A stretch of DNA of 7,079 nucleotides from Rhodobacter sp. (GCA_013824045.1 PNND01000009.1:1-7079); one strand, 5' to 3'. Shown: positions 1 to 6,070, counted from the stretch's first letter. Notes: generated by a model from the letters alone, not told the origin. A program made the numbers and translations.

Positions 1-776
1 CGGTCGCAGCCGTGAGGGCAGGGCGCGCGGTCGGGGCCCAGAAGGGCGGGCAGGGCTGCCACCAGCGCACGGGCATTGCCGGCATTGGCGGTGAGCGTGC
101 GGATGACGGCGGCCACGTCCACGGCATCATGGCCGGGATGCCAGCAATCGTAATCGGTGACCATGGCGACAGAGGCGTAGCAAAGCTCTGCCTCGCGCGC
201 GAGTTTCGCCTCGGGCATCCCGGTCATGCCGATCACATCGGCGCCCCAGGAGCGGTAGAGGCGGGATTCGGCCAGCGTGGAGAATTGCGGGCCTTCCATG
301 GCGATGTAGGTGGCACCCTGATGGACAGTCACACCCGCCTGACGCGCGGCGTCAGCGCAAAGGGCGGAAAGGCGGGGGCAGGTGGGATGGGAAAAGCCCA
401 CATGGGCGACACAACCCGCGCCGAAGAAGGATTTGGGGCGGGCGAAGGTACGGTCGATATACTGATCGACGATGACGAAATCGCCGGGGCGGTAATCCTC
501 GCGCAGGGAGCCCACGGCCGAGACGGCGATGACATCGGTGCAGCCCAGCCGCTTGAGCGCATCGATATTGGCGCGGTAGGGCACATCGCTGGGCGCATGG
601 ACATGGCCGCGCCCGTGGCGGGGCAGGAAGGCGATGGGAATGCCTCCTAGGCGGCCGACCAGCACCTCATCGGAGGGTTTGCCCCAAGGGGATTTCACGC
701 GGACCCAGCTTGCGCCCTCAAGCCCGTCGATCTGATAGACGCCGGAGCCGCCGATGACGCCGATCATGGTTTGCAT
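1..776 (-). CDS. mtnP: S-methyl-5'-thioadenosine phosphorylase (partial, 3' end beyond the left edge)
   Basis: This enzyme uses phosphate to cleave methylthioadenosine, a by-product of polyamine and homoserine-lactone synthesis, into adenine and 5-methylthioribose-1-phosphate. It is a cytosolic step of methionine and purine salvage. About 258 residues are visible. The family is usually near 290, so roughly 30 C-terminal residues are missing at the window edge. Visible motifs are an N-terminal GVIGGSGVY phosphate loop, the PRHGRGH segment (about residues 53-59), SAVGSLRE, the substrate-site segment AMEGPQFST, GMTGMPEA, and TDYDCW. The two aspartates of TDYDCW mark 6-aminopurine (MTA) specificity rather than inosine/guanosine phosphorylase. 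I chose ATG 776 because a GGCGGGGG stretch lies 5 bases upstream. A second in-frame ATG at 767 would remove three residues. The gene starts 67 bases after the membrane-protein gene, with no convincing terminator between them, so co-transcription is possible. Confidence 0.95.
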   Translation of the reverse strand, partial: MQTMIGVIGGSGVYQIDGLEGASWVRVKSPWGKPSDEVLVGRLGGIPIAFLPRHGRGHVHAPSDVPYRANIDALKRLGCTDVIAVSAVGSLREDYRPGDFVIVDQYIDRTFARPKSFFGAGCVAHVGFSHPTCPRLSALCADAARQAGVTVHQGATYIAMEGPQFSTLAESRLYRSWGADVIGMTGMPEAKLAREAELCYASVAMVTDYDCWHPGHDAVDVAAVIRTLTANAGNARALVAALPALLGPDRAPCPHGCD

Positions 777-843
777 GGATGCCCCCGCCAGTTGCCGCTG
801 GGCAGCTTATGCCGCGATGGCGGGGTGGGAAAGGGGGCGCGGT

Positions 844-1467
844 TCAGGGGTTGTGCAGGGGCGATCCGCGCCGGTCCTGCCACACCAGCAGTGCGCCCAG
901 AAGCAGGAAGGTGAGCCAGAGCAGGGTGATGTTCATACCCGTTCGACCCGCGCCGATCCGCGCGACGTCGATGAATGGGTAGGTATAGTTGCCGTCGGCT
1001 GCGCCCCGCGCGAGGGCATAGGCTGCATAGGCAAGCGGGTAGACTGACCACAAGACCGCATCGCGGTAGCGCAGCGAACCCCGCGGGCGCAACAGCAGCC
1101 AGAAGACGAGCATGGCAACCGGGGTCACATAATGCAGGAAAAGATCTGCGATCGGGTCGCTGCTGCTGAGAGTCAGCCGCCCGTTCAGCAGGATGAAATT
1201 GACGCCGCCGACAAAGGCCAAGGCGATCGTCACCCCGCCCAGCAGGCGCGGAGACCCGAAGGCGGGCCGTCCAAGCGCGATACCCGTCATCAGCACGGCG
1301 AGGATCAGATTGGTCGTGATGGTGAAAAAGCGCAGCATCGTCCAGATTGCATCGATCAGTGACGCGCTGCGCGGAAAGACCCCCGCGACCTGAAGGATCA
1401 ACCCTGTCCAGGCAATCAGGGCGAGAAGTGCGGCGGTTGTGCGCGCGGTTGCAGATGCGATGACCAT
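844..1467 (-). CDS. Pr6Pr-type six-helix integral membrane protein, function unknown
   Basis: This is a 207-residue, strongly hydrophobic protein with six likely membrane helices at about residues 10-30, 43-64, 76-95, 110-127, 136-154 and 177-196. Short polar loops join them, and the C-terminal tail is basic (WQDRR). Motifs resembling the Pr6Pr membrane family are RFFTITTNL in helix 2, LHYVTPV at the start of helix 4, YPLAY in helix 5 and YTYPFIDV before helix 6. No enzymatic function is established for this family that I can name. The open frame extends four codons upstream to a TTG at 1479. I prefer ATG 1467 because GGTGG lies about 5 bases upstream of it. There is no signal peptide, and helix 1 is probably the membrane anchor. 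The gene lies between the flavin reductase gene and mtnP on the same strand. The family call is from recognition of motifs and topology, not from a search. Confidence 0.85.
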   Translation of the reverse strand: MVIASATARTTAALLALIAWTGLILQVAGVFPRSASLIDAIWTMLRFFTITTNLILAVLMTGIALGRPAFGSPRLLGGVTIALAFVGGVNFILLNGRLTLSSSDPIADLFLHYVTPVAMLVFWLLLRPRGSLRYRDAVLWSVYPLAYAAYALARGAADGNYTYPFIDVARIGAGRTGMNITLLWLTFLLLGALLVWQDRRGSPLHNP

Positions 1468-1474
1468 GGATCCA

Positions 1475-1486
1475 CCCAAGATTGGG
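1475..1486. promoter_or_regulatory. 12-bp dyad just upstream of the membrane-protein gene
   Basis: The perfect inverted repeat CCCAA-GA-TTGGG ends 8 bases upstream of the chosen ATG at 1467. The two-base spacer makes an RNA hairpin unlikely, so a protein-binding half-site pair is the more natural reading. A dyad this short can occur by chance, and no promoter elements next to it are convincing. Confidence 0.2.
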
Positions 1487-1564
1487 CAAAGCTAGCCGGA
1501 ATGGCCTTAAAGCCAAGGGATATTCCAGACAGGCCCGTCGGTGCATGCTGCGCGGCCGGGCAAA

Positions 1565-1596
1565 CAGCCGGCTATGGCGGATTGTGGGCCCGGCTG
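1565..1596 (-). terminator. Possible weak terminator or hairpin after the flavin reductase gene
   Basis: In the 160-base gap between the flavin reductase stop and the membrane-protein start, CAGCCGG (1590-1596 read on the minus strand) is perfectly complementary to CCGGCTG (1565-1571), with an 18-base loop. Only three T residues follow on the minus strand. The large loop and short T-run make this a poor intrinsic terminator. Transcription may continue into the membrane-protein gene. I see no gene in this gap. Confidence 0.25.
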
Positions 1597-1627
1597 GGAA
1601 GGCGCGAGGGCGGCGTTCGGATGCGGA

Positions 1628-2212
1628 TTATGCCTCGTCAGGGCGGCGGAGTTCCACGACGTCGCGCACGATGCTGTAGTCACGGTAGCCCAACCGGGCG
1701 ACAGGATTGAAGCGGGTCACATCGAAACGGCCCCCGATCAGACAATCATCGCGCAGATGGATGCCTGTCACTTCGCCGAGGATCAGGAAATTGTCGCGGC
1801 CGCGCAGGGTGATGATGTCGATGAGTGCGCATTCCAGCGTGGCCGGGGCATCGGCCACACGGGGGCAGGGGATGGTGCTGCATTCGGCTTTGGCTACCCC
1901 GGCATGGGCGAATTCGTCCACCTCGGGCGGGAGGTCGGCGGAGGTGGCGGACATGGCGTGAAACATCGCTTCGGCCACGACGTTCACCGCAAAGACGCGG
2001 GTGTCGCGGATGTTGGTGAGCGAATCCTTCACCCCGGTGGAGGCGAAGGTGACCTGCGGCGGGCTGTAGGCGGCGGCGTTGAAAAAGGAATAGGGGGCGA
2101 GATTGTCGCCTGCCGAGCCGCGCGTGGAGATCCAGCCGATGGGGCGGGGCGTGACGATGGCGTTGAAGGGGTTGTGCGGCAGGCCATGGCCTTGGGAGGG
2201 GCGGTAGAACAT
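1628..2212 (-). CDS. Flavin reductase family protein (FMN-binding split barrel)
   Basis: This is a 194-residue soluble protein of the flavin reductase-like, FMN-binding split-barrel family. Members bind FMN and often reduce flavin with NAD(P)H for a partner oxygenase, but some are stand-alone flavoproteins. Visible family features are PRPIGWIST (residues 22-30), NLAPYSFFNAAAYSPP (37-52), where the flavin phosphate and isoalloxazine normally sit, KDSLTNIRDT (62-71), and the C-terminal segment FNPVARLGYRDYS. The frame is open up to an ATG at 2260, but I chose ATG 2212. The protein then begins MFYRPSQGHGLPHNPF, which matches how relatives start as I remember them. The ribosome site in front of it is weak (GGGAAA, about 10 bases upstream), so 2260 is not excluded. 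No oxygenase gene is adjacent, so the substrate and partner are unknown. It is divergent from the acetyltransferase gene. Confidence 0.9.
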   Translation of the reverse strand: MFYRPSQGHGLPHNPFNAIVTPRPIGWISTRGSAGDNLAPYSFFNAAAYSPPQVTFASTGVKDSLTNIRDTRVFAVNVVAEAMFHAMSATSADLPPEVDEFAHAGVAKAECSTIPCPRVADAPATLECALIDIITLRGRDNFLILGEVTGIHLRDDCLIGGRFDVTRFNPVARLGYRDYSIVRDVVELRRPDEA

Positions 2213-2296
2213 GGCGCGGCATTTCCCGGTCGTGGTGATTTGATCCTGACGTATTCGCATGTTAGGCGCGTTTCCAGCAGATTCGGAGGCGCCCGC
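2213..2296. promoter_or_regulatory. Divergent intergenic region between flavin reductase and acetyltransferase genes
   Basis: These 84 bases separate two divergent coding regions, so promoters for both strands are expected here or just inside the genes. I see no strong -35/-10 pair. On the plus strand a TTGATC at 2240-2245 resembles a -35 box, but nothing like TATAAT follows at the right spacing. The assignment rests on gene orientation, not on motifs. Confidence 0.35.
2285..2289 (+). promoter_or_regulatory. Ribosome binding site GGAGG that sets the TTG start of the acetyltransferase
   Basis: GGAGG lies 7 bases upstream of TTG 2297. It is the only strong Shine-Dalgarno sequence near the start of this frame. 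It decides against the much longer open frame that continues far upstream across the divergent gene. Confidence 0.75.
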
Positions 2297-2782
2297 TTGT
2301 ACCGTCTGGAAGAGGAAACCGAAGCCGACTGGTGGGAGGTGGAGGCGCTGTATGACCTGTGCTTTTCGCCGGGGCGGACGGCGCTTTCCTCATACCGTTT
2401 GCGCGATGGTGTGCCGACCGTGGCGGCGCTGTGCCTGACCCTGCGCGATGGGGATGGCATCATGGCGGCAGCGATCCGCTATTGGCCGATCGAGGTGGGG
2501 GGACAGGATGCGCTGCTGCTTGGCCCGGTCGCCGTGCATCCCACCCGGCAGGGTGAGGGGCTAGGGGGCCTGTTGATCAACGAAAGCCTGGCTGAGGCGC
2601 GGCGTCTTGGCTGGGAGCGGGTGATGCTGGTGGGCGATGCGCCCTATTATTCGCGCTTTGGCTTTGCCAAGCTGGAGGGCGTGGAGATGCCGCCCCCCAC
2701 CAACCCCGACCGGGTGCTGGGCTTTGCGCTGAAGACCGGGGCATGGGATGGCGTGACGGGCGCGGTCACGAAGGCGACCTGA
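2297..2782 (+). CDS. GNAT family N-acetyltransferase (TTG start)
   Basis: This is a 161-residue protein with the fold signature of a single-domain GCN5-related N-acetyltransferase, similar to the YhbS-type group. These enzymes transfer the acetyl group of acetyl-CoA to an amine, but the acceptor cannot be predicted here. Motif A is clear: LLLGPVAVHP forms beta-strand 4 (residues 73-82), followed by the pyrophosphate-binding loop RQGEGLGG (84-91) and its helix. DAPYYSRFGF (114-123) is the motif-B-like turn common to this group. The N-terminus MYRLEEETEADWWEV follows from the TTG start at 2297, backed by GGAGG at the right distance. The frame stays open for about 750 bases upstream, but that stretch is antisense to the flavin reductase gene and carries no family similarity. 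The gene ends 38 bases before ATG 2821 of the EcsC gene and is probably in the same transcript. Confidence 0.9.
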   Translation: MYRLEEETEADWWEVEALYDLCFSPGRTALSSYRLRDGVPTVAALCLTLRDGDGIMAAAIRYWPIEVGGQDALLLGPVAVHPTRQGEGLGGLLINESLAEARRLGWERVMLVGDAPYYSRFGFAKLEGVEMPPPTNPDRVLGFALKTGAWDGVTGAVTKAT

Positions 2783-2790
2783 GGCTTGCG

Positions 2791-2811
2791 GTGGGGCGCA
2801 TCCGGCCCCAC
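2791..2811 (+). other. Intercistronic hairpin at the start of the EcsC family gene
   Basis: GTGGGGC (2791-2797) and GCCCCAC (2805-2811) form a perfect 7-bp GC-rich stem around a 7-base loop. No T-run follows, so it is not a standard terminator. It lies 8 bases after the acetyltransferase stop codon. It either ends 9 bases before ATG 2821 or, if the alternative GTG 2791 is used, holds that start codon in its 5' arm. It may influence translation or mRNA stability; that is inference. Confidence 0.5.
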
Positions 2812-2820
2812 ATTCAGCAT

Positions 2821-3579
2821 ATGGAAAACCTGCCCGCTATTGCCGCCCCTGACCGCAGCACTGAGATCAAGGCGCTGGCGCGCCGATACCGGCGCGCGAA
2901 CGGGCCGGTGATGACGCTGGTCAACAAGTTGGGCGGGTCGCTGGAGGATAAGCTGAGCGCGCTGCCCGATGGGGTGCGTGCGCAGATTGCCGTGGTGACG
3001 GAGCGCGCGCTGTTGGCCGCGCATGGCATGGCCGGGGCCGGGGACCGCGCGCCGGATCTGGGGCGGCAGGGGCCTATGGCGGCGGCCATGCTGACAGGCG
3101 CGGTGGGTGGCGCGGGGGGGCTGGCCACATCGGTGGCGGAATTGCCCATAACCATCACAGTGATCCTGCATGCTATTCGACGCGCGGCCCGTGAGGCGGG
3201 GTATGATCCCGACGACCCAGTGATCCGGGCGGAATGCTTGCGGGTCTTCTCGGCCGGTAGCCCGCTGGCATCGGATGATGGGATCAACACCTCGTTCCTG
3301 TCGGCGCGACTGACGGTGACGGGACCGGCCATCGCGCAGCTTGCGCGCAGCGTGGCGCCGCGCCTTGCCGCTGCGCTGGGCCAGAAGCTGGCCACGCAGG
3401 CGGTGCCGGTGCTGGGCGCGGTGGCAGGGGCCACGTTGAACGCGGCCTTCCTGCGCTATTACCGTGAGATGGCCGAGATCCGCTTTGCCCTGCTGCGGCT
3501 GGCCGAACAGCACGGGGCAGAACCGATCCTTACGGCCTTTGCCGATGCGGTGACGCCGCCCAAGGTGACGAAGGCCTGA
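2821..3579 (+). CDS. EcsC family protein
   Basis: This is a 252-residue protein resembling the EcsC family. The family is named after a protein of the Bacillus subtilis Ecs ABC-transporter operon, and its biochemical role is not known. The EcsC-like region spans about residues 30-230. It contains NKLGGSLEDKL (35-45), a glycine/alanine-rich stretch with SVAELPITITVILHAI (104-119), a central FSAGSP, and a C-terminal half with QAVPVLGAVAGATLNAAFL (193-211) followed by a charged helix. The Gly/Ala-rich hydrophobic stretches suggest membrane association, but not a confident transmembrane count. No ABC transporter gene is nearby, so the Bacillus context does not carry over. ATG 2821 gives the natural-looking start MENLPAI but has no Shine-Dalgarno sequence. 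GTG 2791, ten codons earlier and in frame, has GAGG at 2781-2784, six bases upstream. Either could be right. The gene converges on ptsP and is followed by a good terminator. Confidence 0.87.
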   Translation: MENLPAIAAPDRSTEIKALARRYRRANGPVMTLVNKLGGSLEDKLSALPDGVRAQIAVVTERALLAAHGMAGAGDRAPDLGRQGPMAAAMLTGAVGGAGGLATSVAELPITITVILHAIRRAAREAGYDPDDPVIRAECLRVFSAGSPLASDDGINTSFLSARLTVTGPAIAQLARSVAPRLAAALGQKLATQAVPVLGAVAGATLNAAFLRYYREMAEIRFALLRLAEQHGAEPILTAFADAVTPPKVTKA

Positions 3580-3615
3580 CCGCCTTTCGCCCCTTCCATT
3601 CTTCTCTGTTCAAAT

Positions 3616-3648
3616 ACCCTCAGGGGGTGAATTGGCGCGAAGCGGCAA
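3616..3648. repeat. Two small inverted repeats between convergent genes
   Basis: Two short dyads precede the terminator. ACCC (3616-3619) pairs with GGGT (3625-3628). TTGGCGC (3632-3638) pairs with GCGGCAA (3642-3648) around a GAA loop, with one G-G mismatch. Together with the terminator they make three stem-loops in about 55 bases. This arrangement resembles sequence I recall downstream of other Rhodobacterales genes, so it may be a dispersed intergenic element. No gene is visible in the 102-base gap 3580-3681. Confidence 0.4.
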
Positions 3649-3651
3649 GAG

Positions 3652-3671
3652 GGGGCGGAACGCCCCTTTTT
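3652..3671 (+). terminator. Rho-independent terminator after the EcsC family gene
   Basis: GGGGCG (3652-3657) and CGCCCC (3661-3666) form a perfect 6-bp stem with a GAA loop, followed directly by TTTTT and, after one C, TTTT. This is a textbook intrinsic terminator for the plus strand, 73 bases past the EcsC stop. Read on the minus strand, the same stem is followed only by CTCTTGCC. It could therefore also act, more weakly, on the convergent ptsP transcript that stops at 3682. Confidence 0.85.
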
Positions 3672-3681
3672 CTTTTGCCAC

Positions 3682-5925
3682 TCACTCCGGCTGGTTCGAC
3701 AGCCAGTCCATCAACGCAGGCCGCACGCTTTCTGCCCCGTCTGCCATGGCGCGGTCGATGACCCGGCGCGCGTCGTTCAGGTCCACCCGGCGGAGCAGGG
3801 CCTTGACCGGGCCGATTGAGGCCGGGCGCATCGACAGGGCGCGCAGGCCGAGGGCGGCGAAGGCCAGCGCCTCGACCGGGCGGCCCGCATCTTCGCCGCA
3901 GAAGGACAGCGGCGTGCCCGTTTCCGCGCAACGGCCGATGATATGGGTCAGGAAGTGCAGAAAAGAGACGTTGAGCGTGTCATAGCGGCGGCGGACGCGT
4001 TCATTTTCGCGGTCGGCGGCGAAGAAGAACTGTTTGAGGTCATTGCCGCCGATGGAGACGAAATCTGTCAGCTCGAAAAAGGCGCGCGGGGCATAGGCGA
4101 GGCTGGGGGTTTCCAGCATGGCGCCGATTTCCACCCGTTCGGGGACGGGATGGCCAAGGCTGCGCTCGCGGTGCAGTTCCTTGAGCACCTGCGCGCGGGC
4201 GGTTTGGAATTCGGACAATTCGGTGATGAAGGGGAACATCACCGTCAGCGCGCGGCCGTTTGAGGCGCGGATCAGCGCCTGCAACTGCATCCTGAGCACG
4301 CCGGGTTTGTCCAGCCCCACACGGATGGCGCGCCAGCCCATCGCGGGGTTGGGCTCATCCTGCGGCTTCATGTAGGGAAGCACCTTGTCGGACCCGATAT
4401 CCAGCGTGCGGAAGGCCACGCGCTTGCCTTTGGCCGCGTCGATCACACGGGCATAGAGGGCCGCGAGTTCGGCGCGCTGGGGCATCTTGTTGCGCACAAG
4501 GAATTGCAGCTCGGTGCGGAACAGGCCTACGCCTTCGGCGCCGGACCCATCAAGGCTGGGCAGATCGGCCATCAGGCCTGCGTTCATCATCAGCGTGGTG
4601 ACCGTGCCACAGGCCGAAACGGCGGGCAGGCCGCGCAGCGAAGCATAGCGCTGCTGGGCGGCGGCCTGCATGGCGATCTTGTCGCGGAAGGCGCGGGCGA
4701 CGGTTTCTTCGGGGCGCAGGTGCACGATGCCCTGATCCCCGTCGACAAGGATCTGGTCGCCATTCAGCGCCTCGGTCACGATACGGGTGGCGTGGATGAC
4801 CAGCGGGATCGCCAGCGCCCGCGCCACGATAGCGGCATGCGACCCAACCGAGCCTTCCTCCAGCACCACACCCTTGAGCTTGCGGCCATATTCCAGCAAT
4901 TCCGCAGGGCCGATGTTTCGCGCCACGAGGACCGGGTTGTCGGGCATTTCCGCGCCCGTATCGGCGCCTTGTCCCGTCAGGATGCGCAAAAGGCGGTTGG
5001 AGAGGTCATCCAGATCGTGCAGGCGTTCGCGCAAGTACGCATCGGGCACCTGTTCCAGACGGGCGCGGGTGGCGGACTGTTCCTTTTCCACCGCCGCCTC
5101 GGCCGAGAGGCCGCGCGCGATGTCATCTTCCATCCGCTTTAGCCAGCCGCGCGAATTGGCGAACATGCGGTAGGCTTCGAGCACCGCCTTCTGGTCCTTG
5201 TCGAGGCTTTCGGCAGATAGCAGATCATCGACGGAGACGCGCAGCTTGCCCACGGCTTCGCGGATGCGGTCAATTTCGGTCAGTGGGTCATCGGCCACGG
5301 GGTTCGTGACCACCACGCGGGGTTCGTGCAGCCAGACGCGGCCTTCGGCAGCGCCTTCCTGCCCGGTGCCGCCCCGGACCATCACCGATTGCTTGTGCAG
5401 GGCGCGCATCCCGTCGACATCGCCGTTGAAGACGCCAAGTTCCGTCATTTCGGCCAGCACCATGGCCACGACTTCGAGGGCGTAGATCTCATCCTCGGAA
5501 AACTCGCGTGCGGTCTTGGACTGGACGACCAGCACGCCCAGCTTTTCGCCCACCCTCTGGATCGGGACGCCGAGGAAGGAGGAGTAAAGCTCTTCGCCCG
5601 TTTCGGGCATGTAGCGGAAGCCCTTCTCGGACGGGGCATTGGCGGTGTTGATGGGCAGGCCGTTGCGGGCGACACGGCCCACGAGTCCTTCGCCCAGCTT
5701 CATCCGGGTCTGGTGGACGGCCTCTTTCTTCAGCCCTTCGGTCGCGCAAAGCTCTAGCGTTTCGGGGTCGCGGAAGAGGTAGATCGAACAAACCTCGGTT
5801 CCGATGGAATCCGCGATCAGATGGGTGATCCGGTCAAGCCTGTCCTGCCCGCCGCCGGTGGTGGCGAGCGTGTCGCGCAACCGGCGCAGGAGTTTGCGGC
5901 TTTCACTTTCGGTCCGTTCTGGCAT
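3682..5925 (-). CDS. ptsP: Phosphoenolpyruvate-protein phosphotransferase, nitrogen PTS enzyme I (EI-Ntr)
   Basis: This cytosolic enzyme takes phosphate from PEP onto its own histidine and passes it to NPr, then EIIA-Ntr, a regulatory chain tied to nitrogen and potassium status rather than sugar uptake. The 747 residues show an N-terminal GAF domain (about 29-160), a helical NPr-docking region, the swivelling phospho-histidine domain and a C-terminal PEP-binding barrel. The GAF domain separates it from sugar-PTS enzyme I and in studied relatives senses glutamine. Key residues are the acceptor His363 in GSVGSHAAIVAR, Arg470 (LFRTELQ), Arg506 (RTLDIGSDK), Glu605 (MLETPS), Asn628-Asp629 (GGNDLKQ), Arg639 (DREN) and Cys676 (FCGED). 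All catalytic residues are present. I chose ATG 5925 because GAGGAAAG lies upstream and the protein then begins MPERTESES. An ATG at 5961 lacks a ribosome site. The gene follows lysC on the same strand after 145 bases. Confidence 0.96.
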   Translation of the reverse strand: MPERTESESRKLLRRLRDTLATTGGGQDRLDRITHLIADSIGTEVCSIYLFRDPETLELCATEGLKKEAVHQTRMKLGEGLVGRVARNGLPINTANAPSEKGFRYMPETGEELYSSFLGVPIQRVGEKLGVLVVQSKTAREFSEDEIYALEVVAMVLAEMTELGVFNGDVDGMRALHKQSVMVRGGTGQEGAAEGRVWLHEPRVVVTNPVADDPLTEIDRIREAVGKLRVSVDDLLSAESLDKDQKAVLEAYRMFANSRGWLKRMEDDIARGLSAEAAVEKEQSATRARLEQVPDAYLRERLHDLDDLSNRLLRILTGQGADTGAEMPDNPVLVARNIGPAELLEYGRKLKGVVLEEGSVGSHAAIVARALAIPLVIHATRIVTEALNGDQILVDGDQGIVHLRPEETVARAFRDKIAMQAAAQQRYASLRGLPAVSACGTVTTLMMNAGLMADLPSLDGSGAEGVGLFRTELQFLVRNKMPQRAELAALYARVIDAAKGKRVAFRTLDIGSDKVLPYMKPQDEPNPAMGWRAIRVGLDKPGVLRMQLQALIRASNGRALTVMFPFITELSEFQTARAQVLKELHRERSLGHPVPERVEIGAMLETPSLAYAPRAFFELTDFVSIGGNDLKQFFFAADRENERVRRRYDTLNVSFLHFLTHIIGRCAETGTPLSFCGEDAGRPVEALAFAALGLRALSMRPASIGPVKALLRRVDLNDARRVIDRAMADGAESVRPALMDWLSNQPE

Positions 5926-5947
5926 TTGCGGGGCTTTCCTCTTGCCC

Positions 5948-5954
5948 CTTATAG
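5948..5954 (-). promoter_or_regulatory. Possible -10 element of a ptsP promoter
   Basis: On the minus strand CTATAAG lies between the hairpin that follows lysC and the ptsP ribosome site. A transcript starting about seven bases downstream would still contain the GGAAAG ribosome site. No good -35 box is found at 16-18 bases upstream. The sequence there is TTCCATTT, so the promoter is a weak guess supported mostly by position. Confidence 0.25.
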
Positions 5955-5977
5955 AGCACATGGCCCGGGGAAATGGA

Positions 5978-6004
5978 AAGCCCCGGCTGCGCGGGCCGGG
6001 GCTT
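5978..6004 (-). terminator. Terminator-like hairpin between lysC and ptsP
   Basis: AAGCCCCGGC (5978-5987) and GCCGGGGCTT (5995-6004) are perfect 10-bp complements around a 7-base loop. On the minus strand the stem ends in CTT and is followed by TCCATTTCCCC, a broken rather than continuous T-tract. It probably ends most lysC transcripts but may let some through into ptsP. On the plus strand, where no gene needs it, the stem is followed by GCGTGC and would not terminate. Confidence 0.65.
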
Positions 6005-6032
6005 GCGTGCTGTGCGCGGTGATTGGGCCTCT

Positions 6033-6064
6033 GGCCTGCCGAAAAAAGCGGCGCCGGTCAGGCC
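6033..6064 (-). other. Dyad with an internal T6 run just after the lysC stop
   Basis: GGCCTG (6033-6038) and CAGGCC (6059-6064) are perfect 6-bp complements enclosing 20 bases. The loop, read on the minus strand, contains GCCGC followed by six T and CGG, so smaller alternative pairings are possible. It starts six bases after the lysC stop codon. It could be part of the 3' end processing or termination of lysC. No function is established. Confidence 0.25.
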
Positions 6065-6070
6065 CTTGGA

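Noticed and set aside
12..650. Plus-strand open frame of 212 residues opposite mtnP
   Set aside because: It lies wholly antisense to mtnP, whose frame carries every family motif. Its Gly/His/Asp-rich composition is what the reverse of GC-biased codons produces.
764..1546. Minus-strand frame of 260 residues overlapping the membrane-protein gene
   Set aside because: It is in a different frame from the six-helix protein, is rich in Arg/Pro/Ala and contains no coherent membrane or soluble-domain pattern.
1541..2296. A long N-terminal extension of the acetyltransferase, giving one plus-strand protein of 413 residues from 1541 to 2782
   Set aside because: The upstream part is the antisense of a well-supported flavin reductase gene. 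It is rich in Gly/His/Ala/Asp repeats typical of shadow frames in high-GC DNA and has no family similarity. A strong ribosome site marks TTG 2297 instead.
2647..3513. Minus-strand open frames of 288 and 206 residues opposite the EcsC gene
   Set aside because: The plus-strand frame reads as an EcsC family protein along its length. The reverse frames are Arg/Gln/His-rich or Ala/Ser/Arg-rich without motifs.
4504..5142. Plus-strand open frame of 212 residues opposite ptsP
   Set aside because: It is a shadow of a ptsP region coding for conserved enzyme I sequence, with no recognisable domain and low-complexity Gly/Gln/His composition.
5926..5961. Upstream ATG at 5961 as the ptsP start
   Set aside because: It would add 12 residues with no family match (MCSIRGKRKAPQ). 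It lacks a ribosome site and overlaps the likely -10 region. ATG 5925 has GAGGAAAG upstream.
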